A stretch of 64,000 nt of DNA from Herpetosiphonaceae bacterium (GTDB lineage: Bacteria; Chloroflexota; Chloroflexia; Chloroflexales; Kallotenuaceae): assembly GCA_036374795.1 (NCBI GenBank), contig DASUTC010000347.1, positions 1 through 64,000 of the forward strand. Direction: 5' to 3'. Positions 43,270 to 50,125 of this stretch are shown here, piece after piece (positions within the stretch are counted from its first letter, which is position 1; each line of letters starts with the position of its first letter). The translations under genes were made by a program, and so were the position numbers. The notes below the pieces were generated by a model that saw nothing but the letters and a program-made list of their open reading frames with translations, was not told where the DNA came from and searched no databases.

Positions 43270-43729
43270 TACACCAAAACGTTTTGACTTGACACGGGTT
43301 TTTTGCTGTTCCCTGCGTCGGCGGTGGACCCACGCGGTGATGCACCCACGGGCAGATGGGCGTTCTTGGGGGAATGGTCAACGGTGGACGTTCTCGGCAT
43401 CGTTGAGGAAGTGATCGGAGGAACGCACGCTACTCCATGAAGCTGATCCAGCACTTTAGGTCGCGGTGGATGAGATTCGTCGATCGCGTGACCAACTCGT
43501 AATCTCAGTTATTGCCGGGGCGATGGTCGTTGAATCAGCAACTGATGAATTCATCCATGCTACAGTATAGCCGTAGCCGTGTTCCCAGACTGGGACGCCC
43601 CAACGTTGCATTGACAGGGACATGGTATGCTGGCAAAATCATGGTTACGCAATGATCCCCTTCGCCAGTATCGTTGAAAGGTGTCCGGATGCAGTCTTTT
43701 CATCGCAGGATGACGGCAGGGGCTACCCA
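43270..43729 (+). promoter_or_regulatory. Gene-free region with a possible CHAT promoter
   Basis: No gene is evident. TTGACA at 43611-43616 followed after 17 bp by CAAAAT (43634-43639) could drive the CHAT gene with a leader of about 85 nt. The rest has no repeats or coding signal that I can support. Confidence 0.4.
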
Positions 43730-45931
43730 ATGAAGCGATCATTTCTTAGCATTAGCGTCCTCGTCCTCCTCAGCGTGCTCATTGCAGTGCAGGCGCTGCT
43801 CGGCAATATAGTTGCCAATCAACTCCAAGACTGGCTTGGTCCGTGGTCGAAATACGCCCTCCCTGCCTTACTTGTGATCGTCTTTGGGCTGATAAGCAAC
43901 GCCCTCCGTGACCGGTCACGGAGGGCGTTGCCCCCACGGTGGGACCCGTCACGGAGCGAGTTGTCCCCACCACGGAGGGCGGTGCCCCCACGGCTGAACC
44001 GTTCGCAGGCCACTATCCGCGTACCGCCTGACATTTCGAGCGATGCCGCCCCCGAATCGCTTGTCAGTCCGAACTCCACCGATCCCTTTACCGGACAGAC
44101 AGACTCGCAAAAAGAACTGCCTGACGAACCTTTCGTACGATTTATCAATACCTGCTTAACGAGCTATGGAGATCACACTGTTGTAGATGCAAAAACCAGT
44201 TTAGGAGCAAAAAAAGACTATGAGCTGAGGATTGACATTGGCCGCTTGTCGCCCAAGAGCGTCGTTCAAAATGCTCCTGAGAAGCCCTTTCCTAGCGAGC
44301 GTCTCCCGGAAACCACGCATGGGCATTGGCTGGAAGCCATTGTCGTGAGTGATGACTTTACGATTCCTATCCGTCGCCATCATCTTTTCCTCCCCAAGAT
44401 TGGACCAAGTTGGGTATGCGCGTGCCCGCCCGGAAGCGACCACATATGCACCATAGATACTCGCAGTTCATGCCTCTTCATTCCATTACGCTCACCACAG
44501 AATAGTGGTACTGCCCGCTTACGAATCTCGCTCTACTATCAGAAAAATCTTCTCCAATCACAGCTACTAACTGCCGAAATTACTGAGGTCGAACGCGAGG
44601 GGAATGGTTACGGTGCTTGGATCGACTATACACTGACGGCTACATTAGGCGATATAAGTTATTTGCCACCCCGCACCGTCAATATTTTGACGAATCACAA
44701 TGCCGATGGAACACATAAGATTATGATCAACGGCCCAGAATCTGACCTTGCTTTCAATTTGACGGAAGGGCAAATGGGCGATACGGTCCAGCTTGCGAGA
44801 GAGGCTCTCCGGCAGGTGCATTTCACGGTCATTGGTGGACATCTGGGCAGCAAGAAGCAACGGGAAAATCTTTACCATCCCAGAAATAATTCTAAAAACA
44901 AGAAAGATTTTGTTGCCGATCTTGCGAAGCTAGCACAACACGGGCAGACACTGTGGTTACTCTTATTAGAGGGCGAGGAAGATTGGTGGGAGACACTTCT
45001 AGAGCCATCCATGATCCAGGTTGCCCGTGTCGTCGGCAGCAGATTTGTCTTTCCTTGGGCATTATTGTACGACATTCCACTTGCCCCAGATGAGGACTAC
45101 GAACTCTGTCCGCTTCTCCAGGAGTGGGATAGTGCTAAGAGTCTGCTTCGCGATACGTCCCTTCGGCGTTGTCCTTTCGAGAGTGAACACGAGCCAGTGA
45201 ACTTCCTCTGTCCTTTTGGCTTCTGGGGCTTCAAGCATAGTATCGAACAGCTTCCCTCGATGCCACGGGGCTGGGATCTCCCTCTTGAGATTTCGATCAC
45301 CAATCAGCCACCGGATATGGTCATGGGTCTTAGCCTTGCCCTGGATAACACGCTAACAAACCACCATATTAACAAGTTAAAGGAACTACAGTTCCGATTG
45401 ATTGCGTGTGACTCACGAGCCAAATTTGCTGAGACTCTGGTGGACCCACACGAGGTGATATACTTTTACTGTCATGGTCGAGGAAAATCAGTTCCTGGAA
45501 TCAGTCAACAAATTCCTTTGCTTGAAATAGGACGGGATGAGCCAATTGAACCGAGCCACATCACTACATGGCGCCGTGCAAAATGGCCGAAACACCATTG
45601 GAAGGCGACATCACCCTTAATCTTTATCAATGGCTGTCACACGGTTGAAATTACGCCGGAGACACTGCTTACGTTTGTTGATACGTTTTCCAAAGCCTAT
45701 GCAGCAGGTGTTCTCGGGACAGAAATTACGGTGGATCAAGCCGTAGCAAGTGAGGCGGGAGAAGCCTTCTTCAAGCATTTTCAGAACCAGGAAACGGTCG
45801 GTGAAGCGTTACATCAGATGCGTCTTCATTTTCTGGAGAAAGGTAATCTCCTTGGCCTCGCCTACACAGCCTATTGTTCTGCAAGTCTAAAGCTTGTGAA
45901 GCGTGACGGTCAGACCGAGCGTGCGTTGTAA
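43730..45931 (+). CDS. Membrane-anchored CHAT-domain (caspase-like) protease
   Basis: 733 residues from ATG 43730, with AGGGG upstream. Two N-terminal membrane helices (LSISVLVLLSVLIAVQALLG and ALPALLVIVFGLI) are followed by an Arg/Pro-rich linker with three imperfect DNA repeats, then a long beta/alpha region. The C-terminal CHAT domain has catalytic His582 in IYFYCHGRG and Cys636 in LIFINGCHTVE. CHAT proteases act in bacterial immunity and programmed death, for example with gasdermin or Cas7-11; no gasdermin or CRISPR gene is adjacent here. A small membrane protein follows. The linker DNA contains a 36-bp perfect palindrome. Confidence 0.85.
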   Translation: MKRSFLSISVLVLLSVLIAVQALLGNIVANQLQDWLGPWSKYALPALLVIVFGLISNALRDRSRRALPPRWDPSRSELSPPRRAVPPRLNRSQATIRVPPDISSDAAPESLVSPNSTDPFTGQTDSQKELPDEPFVRFINTCLTSYGDHTVVDAKTSLGAKKDYELRIDIGRLSPKSVVQNAPEKPFPSERLPETTHGHWLEAIVVSDDFTIPIRRHHLFLPKIGPSWVCACPPGSDHICTIDTRSSCLFIPLRSPQNSGTARLRISLYYQKNLLQSQLLTAEITEVEREGNGYGAWIDYTLTATLGDISYLPPRTVNILTNHNADGTHKIMINGPESDLAFNLTEGQMGDTVQLAREALRQVHFTVIGGHLGSKKQRENLYHPRNNSKNKKDFVADLAKLAQHGQTLWLLLLEGEEDWWETLLEPSMIQVARVVGSRFVFPWALLYDIPLAPDEDYELCPLLQEWDSAKSLLRDTSLRRCPFESEHEPVNFLCPFGFWGFKHSIEQLPSMPRGWDLPLEISITNQPPDMVMGLSLALDNTLTNHHINKLKELQFRLIACDSRAKFAETLVDPHEVIYFYCHGRGKSVPGISQQIPLLEIGRDEPIEPSHITTWRRAKWPKHHWKATSPLIFINGCHTVEITPETLLTFVDTFSKAYAAGVLGTEITVDQAVASEAGEAFFKHFQNQETVGEALHQMRLHFLEKGNLLGLAYTAYCSASLKLVKRDGQTERAL
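43896..43931. repeat. Perfect 36-bp palindrome inside the CHAT gene
   Basis: Half-site GCAACGCCCTCCGTGACC (43896-43913) is followed at once by its exact reverse complement (43914-43931), with no spacer. It encodes NALRDRSRRAL at the end of the second membrane helix. Two imperfect copies of the second half follow (about 43950-43993), giving the repeated Arg/Pro linker. Confidence 0.85.
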
Positions 45932-46080
45932 TTTCTAAAGATTCACCGCTAGATACGATTTTGAATAGCAGCGGTTTGTCTTTTGAGCACTTAAACACGC
46001 ATATACGTTGACCAAAGTCTTGCGCTTATTAACGCCGACATCAGTAATATGAATGCGATTTCCTAGAAAGGAGCTATAGG

Positions 46081-46353
46081 ATGTCTGTCCCAGTATGGGG
46101 TGCCGGATGTTTTGGTCTCGTCGTAGGATGGATCTGCTACCGAACACTGCGTCGTAAAGAGGGTGTAACAGCGCTATCCGATATTGCAACAGTCATTGGG
46201 GCGATAGGTGGTGGGGCTGTTGTGTCCCTCTTCCAGAGCGAAGATCTGTTTGGTTGGTATTCAATTGGACTGGCGATTGGGTTTTTTGCATATTTCATTG
46301 TGGGATTGATTGTCGATGGAAAAGAGTCGGCAGGTCGTTGGATGGGAAGTTAA
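46081..46353 (+). CDS. Small membrane protein
   Basis: 90 residues with AAAGGAG before ATG 46081. Two to three hydrophobic helices: VWGAGCFGLVVGWICYRTL, DIATVIGAIGGGAVVSLFQ and GWYSIGLAIGFFAYFIVGLI. It lies 149 bp after the CHAT gene on the same strand and may be its membrane partner. The helix pattern is like small holin-like or regulatory membrane proteins, but no family is assigned. Confidence 0.7.
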   Translation: MSVPVWGAGCFGLVVGWICYRTLRRKEGVTALSDIATVIGAIGGGAVVSLFQSEDLFGWYSIGLAIGFFAYFIVGLIVDGKESAGRWMGS

Positions 46354-46417
46354 GCTGTACGAGTCCTGACCGTACCTGTATCACGGCTCCATTTCTTATC
46401 ATCATTCCGCTATATAA

Positions 46418-46446
46418 CGTATATCACTAGAGATTACAGTTTTTAA
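46418..46446 (-). promoter_or_regulatory. Decayed copy of the conserved promoter (copy G)
   Basis: On the minus strand the spacer ACTGTAATCTCTAGTGA (46424-46440) matches the family consensus at 15-16 of 17 positions. The -35 (TTAAAA) and -10 (TATACG) have diverged. It points at the end of the rightward small membrane gene, so it is probably non-functional as a promoter; the conserved spacer suggests a protein-binding site. Confidence 0.55.
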
Positions 46447-46551
46447 TCCCGGTTACACAAATAATCCCATGCTTTCGCTGAACAGGGATTACAAGATCAT
46501 CCACTACCATAGACGATTCTGCCGCGGTGGATGCCGGTCAACGTGGAAGCG

Positions 46552-47340
46552 TCAACAACCTTGATTCAGCAACACCTGCAATTCGTCGAGCGTCTGCAGG
46601 ATCGTGCGTTGGTTCTCCAATAACCGCTGAATAATGACCCGCGGATCGTCGTACTGGATCGCAGGTGCGCGTTGCGGCTGGTAGCGACGTGCATCAAGCT
46701 CGTAGGCTGGACCAAGCGCGTCGACGGGCGTCTCCCAGGTCTCCATCGCGTCCGGATCGATCGTCACGGGAGCCGGCGATCGTCGTGCGCGTCGCGCGCG
46801 CTGCGGCGTCGCTGGACCGGCATAGAACCGGATCTGCCTGGTGCGACCTTCCGCGTGCACCATCAGGATGCTGGTACGCACGCCGGCATAGGGGTAAAAC
46901 ACATCGCTAGGCAGGGAAATAATCGTCTGCAGCGCGTGGTCTTCAACCAGGGTTTTGCGGAGTTTCACCAGCACCTTGGTCGAACCGAACAGCATGCCGT
47001 CGGGGAGAATCACGGCGATCCGGCCACCGCGGCGCACCTGCTTTAAGATCGCCGCCGTGCACAGGATCTCGGTTTTCGTTCCCCACGCTTTCACGTCGGG
47101 ACGGACATCCGGCAGATAGCACGCTCCACCAAACGGTGGGTTGCTCACGATGACGTCATGCTGCGTTTCATCAGCGTCGGCGATCGTGTCGCGCTGGGCG
47201 ATCGCCTGGCGTGGTACGCGGGAGGACCCTGGGTGCTGGGCGGCGGATCGAGGTGTGGACGGTGGAACCCAGCCAGCCGCGCGCAAGAGCAGCCCACTGC
47301 TGACCATGCCGTCCAGGGGTGGTGCGGCCATCGTCATCAT
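46552..47340 (-). CDS. N-6 DNA methylase, catalytic C-terminal half only
   Basis: 262 residues from ATG 47340, overlapping the previous stop (ATGA). After a 50-residue low-complexity head, ETQHDVIVSNPPFGGACYLP gives catalytic motif IV (NPPF), followed by LCTAAILKQVRRGGRIAVIL, PDGMLFGS and FYPYAGVRTSILMV as in HsdM. No SAM-binding DPxxGSG is present. It complements the halves at 6626 and 34570. It ends with a helical RVIIQRLLENQRTILQTLDE, similar to a methylase-specificity subunit contact helix. Last gene of the operon from 50 kb. Confidence 0.75.
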   Translation of the reverse strand: MMTMAAPPLDGMVSSGLLLRAAGWVPPSTPRSAAQHPGSSRVPRQAIAQRDTIADADETQHDVIVSNPPFGGACYLPDVRPDVKAWGTKTEILCTAAILKQVRRGGRIAVILPDGMLFGSTKVLVKLRKTLVEDHALQTIISLPSDVFYPYAGVRTSILMVHAEGRTRQIRFYAGPATPQRARRARRSPAPVTIDPDAMETWETPVDALGPAYELDARRYQPQRAPAIQYDDPRVIIQRLLENQRTILQTLDELQVLLNQGC

Positions 47341-48209
47341 GGTGCAGCTCGTTGCGTCGTGTGTGTCTGCACCAGGTGGCACAGCTCGCGGACCACGCGT
47401 GTCCCAAGCGGCTCGCCAATGAGCGCCGTGAGGGCGATGGTTGCCCGCTCCACGTCGCCGGCGGTGATCGCGGCCCAGATCTGGCGCAGCACGAGCTCAT
47501 GCGCTGTATCGAGCAGCTGGGCGGCTGGTTGCTCCTCGGATTGTGCCAGCGCATCAAGCGCCTCGTCAAGCAGGTCAATCCGCTCACACGCCGCGGAATG
47601 ACCATCGAACATCCAGGTGATGCCGGAATCACCATCATGATCGGCGATGGCCGCGCGCAGGTTGCGTGCAGCGCGAGCCAGCGCTTCCAGGGCCGCGCGC
47701 CGGGTTCCTTGCTCAAGGATGGACTCGTCGGGGTGATCGGCAGCCCGGAGACCTTCCTGAAGCCGTTGCCGCGCCCAGAGTCGACCCGGACGCCAACCAA
47801 CATTCCCCAGTATCCAGTCCGCGTCATCCGCTGCCTCTTTGAGGATGCGGCCGGCCCGCAGCGCAGCAAGTAAGACGGGATCAAGGTGATCGCCGGCGGC
47901 GAGTTGGCATTCAGCCAGGCGCTGCTCGGCGAGGCCCAGACTTGCCATGGCAACCGTTGCCTGGTCGAGCGCCAGATCGCGATCGCGAAGGATGCTTTCT
48001 ACCGTTCGCGCGCGATCACGCAGCACGGACTCGTCGAGGAGCTGGAGGAGGTGATCGCGCGCGATCTTGCCGCGCTGCTCGTTCCAGCGACTGGCGGCCG
48101 TGGCCCACGCGCTCAGTACACATTGGAGTTCGGCGATCCGTTCATGTGCCGCGTCCAGTTGAGCCTGGAGATCATCTGCTGGAGCTGGCGTCACGGGTGG
48201 TGTTTCCAC
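47337..48209 (-). CDS. Hypothetical coiled-coil protein
   Basis: 290 residues from GTG 48209, with AAGGAGG just before it. The N-terminal half is coiled-coil-like (LQAQLDAAHERIAELQCVLS, SILRDRDLALDQATVAMASL), the rest helical (GTRRAALEALARAARNLRAA, ERIDLLDEALDALAQSEEQP). It is translationally coupled to the catalytic methylase half, so it may be a specificity or assembly partner. This is inference; no target-recognition domain was identified. Confidence 0.65.
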   Translation of the reverse strand: METPPVTPAPADDLQAQLDAAHERIAELQCVLSAWATAASRWNEQRGKIARDHLLQLLDESVLRDRARTVESILRDRDLALDQATVAMASLGLAEQRLAECQLAAGDHLDPVLLAALRAGRILKEAADDADWILGNVGWRPGRLWARQRLQEGLRAADHPDESILEQGTRRAALEALARAARNLRAAIADHDGDSGITWMFDGHSAACERIDLLDEALDALAQSEEQPAAQLLDTAHELVLRQIWAAITAGDVERATIALTALIGEPLGTRVVRELCHLVQTHTTQRAAP

Positions 48210-48234
48210 GAAGCCTCCTTGTCGATGGTGGCTG

Positions 48235-48666
48235 CTACGATTCATCAATCTCGTGAGGCGTGGCGTGCTTGAGGCCCGGCACGACGAGCCAGAACCATTG
48301 CCGGCATTTGAAGAGCCGCAGCTCCAGCAATGCATCAGGAAAGGTCTGGCCGCCATGCCCCTGCCAGTGGCCCAGATTGGTCAGCTGCTGCTTGGCGCAC
48401 GGCGGACACAGATCGCCAGGCTGCCCCTTGTCGATCGAGTACGTTGGGTCGGCCGGATCGAGCGGCTGCGGCGCCGGGATACGCCCATGCTTCGAGTAGG
48501 GGCATGGCTGGCCGCCAAGCACGCTCGGAATATGTCCCGAGCAGATCAGCGCGTCCGGATAGGTGACACCACCGGCACCAAGAAACAGCGCCCGTGGAGG
48601 GTGCAGCAGCTGGTTCGGCTCGGGACTGTCAGGAATCGGTGGATCACGCTCTGGTAATGTCGTCAT
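48235..48666 (-). CDS. Hypothetical protein with cysteine pairs
   Basis: 143 residues from ATG 48666, overlapping the stop of the preceding gene by 23 bp. Cys-rich with GQPCPYSKHGR and GDLCPPCAKQQL plus His residues, so it could bind zinc. The C-terminus reads LFKCRQWFWLVVPGLKHATP. No known family. It lies between a DNA-binding protein gene and the coiled-coil gene in the same operon. Confidence 0.65.
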   Translation of the reverse strand: MTTLPERDPPIPDSPEPNQLLHPPRALFLGAGGVTYPDALICSGHIPSVLGGQPCPYSKHGRIPAPQPLDPADPTYSIDKGQPGDLCPPCAKQQLTNLGHWQGHGGQTFPDALLELRLFKCRQWFWLVVPGLKHATPHEIDES

Positions 48667-49597
48667 CGCCTGCCTCGGTCTCATTTGCTGGTTGGGCCGC
48701 CTGACGCGGCCCGCGTCGATGATACCGGACGTGGGGCGGCACAACGTCCGCCAGGGTTTCGCTCCACACGAAGTGCGTCCGGCCGATCTTGATCGCCTGA
48801 ATCTCGCCGCGCTTCGCCCAGACCGCCACGCGCCGGGCATCGACGCCGTAGCGGGCCGCAATCTCGGGATACGTTAGCCAGGTGCCGGTCGCCTGCGCCC
48901 GAATCGCTTCGGCCTCGGCGCGCCAGATGGGATCGCGAATCGTTCGGGGCTCCCAGGTGGCCCACCCGTCGTGCACGGCGAGGAACTCTTGGATGGCCGC
49001 GTCAGTGACCAAGTACGTGCGTTTTTTGGCCTTGGGCCGTCTGGCATCGTCGTTCCGTCGTGCCGTGAGCCACCCATGCCGCCGCCACAGATCCGGCAGC
49101 TTGTCCGGAACGCCAAACAGCCGGGCAACGCCGAGCAGCGACCGCACCTGGATCGTTTGCCCGCGCATGGCGCGAACGCCGCCAAACCGCTCCGTCCGCT
49201 GGCACACCGCTGCATACGAGCGGTTTAATTGCTTGGCGACCTGGAACAATGGCAAGCCATTCTGAACGAGCCGTTGGAGCTCCTCGTCGTCCGTCGGACT
49301 CCAGTCCGGCAGCTCAAAGCGTTCTGTTGTGCGAATGCGCCCGCTGGCGTACAGTTCCTTCCGCTTTTCCCGAACGCCGTGAAGTGGGCGCTGCAGTACC
49401 CGCGCCTGCGCTTCAAGCGGCAGGGTCGCGTGCGTTCTGATGAGAAACGCGATTTCCTCCGGCCTCCAATGTTTGTATGTCCGTGCCGACCCATGGATCG
49501 GCGCGGCAACAATCTTTGGAGACCGTCGCCATTTCGGGCGCGGCCTCCGGCGTTGGAGCCCCTGGTGCGCCTGGTTAAGCTCGCTCCGTGGGCTCAT
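48644..49597 (-). CDS. Multi-domain DNA-binding protein (Myb-like repeats and HTH)
   Basis: 317 residues from ATG 49597, whose first bases overlap the previous stop. After a basic head there are two Myb/SANT-like units (KHWRPEEIAFLIRTHATLPL, EAQARVLQRPLHGVREKRKE; then PDWSPTDDEELQRLVQNGLP, LFQVAKQLNRSYAAVCQRTE). A C-terminal MerR/excisionase-like unit follows (TWLTYPEIAARYGVDARRVA, VWAKRGEIQAIKIGRTHFVW). Several DNA-binding units in one chain suggest an architectural or regulatory protein. It is a candidate for the protein that reads the conserved promoter spacer. Confidence 0.7.
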   Translation of the reverse strand: MSPRSELNQAHQGLQRRRPRPKWRRSPKIVAAPIHGSARTYKHWRPEEIAFLIRTHATLPLEAQARVLQRPLHGVREKRKELYASGRIRTTERFELPDWSPTDDEELQRLVQNGLPLFQVAKQLNRSYAAVCQRTERFGGVRAMRGQTIQVRSLLGVARLFGVPDKLPDLWRRHGWLTARRNDDARRPKAKKRTYLVTDAAIQEFLAVHDGWATWEPRTIRDPIWRAEAEAIRAQATGTWLTYPEIAARYGVDARRVAVWAKRGEIQAIKIGRTHFVWSETLADVVPPHVRYHRRGPRQAAQPANETEAGDDDITRA

Positions 49598-49986
49598 CGG
49601 GCGCACCGCAGGATGTTGGGGTCGAGCCGCTCGATCGTCCGCACCGCCGGATCGTCGCGTCGCGTCGCGGTCGACAGCTCGAAGCACACTACGGTATCGA
49701 CCCTGACCCCCAGCGCCTGCGCTGCGGTTGCCCGCTCGCGAAAGCCGTCGGGATGATCGAACCGGACCGTAACGGTCGTCCCATCCGGATGTGGTTCGAC
49801 GGTGACGACGTCGGCCCGTACCCATTCGGTGGTGGGCTGGCTTGCCATCGACGGCAGGCTGGTGCTGGCCCGTGAAATGAGCGTGCGCGCGGCGGAGACC
49901 TTATCCCACGACGGCATCTCCGGCTGGGCCATCACCACCAGCCCGCCGAGGATCAGCAGAACACCGACGAATACCAAACCGCGCAT
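49594..49986 (-). CDS. Small exported or membrane-anchored protein
   Basis: 130 residues with an N-terminal hydrophobic segment (GLVFVGVLLILGGLVVMAQP), then a beta-rich domain (RADVVTVEPHPDGTTVTVRF, RVDTVVCFELSTA). It overlaps the DNA-binding gene by 4 bp. It begins about 60 bp past the tRNA-like gene, so it may be the first protein made from the long transcript starting at 52.2 kb. Function unknown. Confidence 0.65.
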   Translation of the reverse strand: MRGLVFVGVLLILGGLVVMAQPEMPSWDKVSAARTLISRASTSLPSMASQPTTEWVRADVVTVEPHPDGTTVTVRFDHPDGFRERATAAQALGVRVDTVVCFELSTATRRDDPAVRTIERLDPNILRCAR

Positions 49987-50044
49987 GGCGCACCTCCTGA
50001 TCCAGGTTGTTGCAGTGGACGAGGGTCGAGGTGAACGCGTGTTG

Positions 50045-50116
50045 TGGCGTTGGCAAGAGTCAAACTTGCGACCTCCGCACTGCGATGCGGTGCTCTGTCC
50101 ACTGAGCTACAACGCC
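50045..50116 (-). tRNA. tRNA-like gene with non-standard anticodon loop
   Basis: A full cloverleaf folds on the minus strand. It has a perfect 7-bp acceptor (GGCGTTG/CAACGCC), TA, D-arm GCTC-AGTGGACA-GAGC, anticodon stem CCGCA/TGCGG, T-arm GCAAG-TTTGACT-CTTGC and a discriminator A. CCA is not encoded. The anticodon loop is 6 nt (TCGCAG) if all five pairs form, or 8 nt (ATCGCAGT) with four, so the identity cannot be read. The D-arm resembles tRNA-Arg. It directly follows the proposed giant RNA. Confidence 0.7.
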
Positions 50117-50125
50117 CCAAGGAGG

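Noticed and set aside
43920-43995. Tandem repeats in the CHAT gene considered as a CRISPR or VNTR array
   Set aside because: Only three imperfect units, coding and contiguous with the palindrome.
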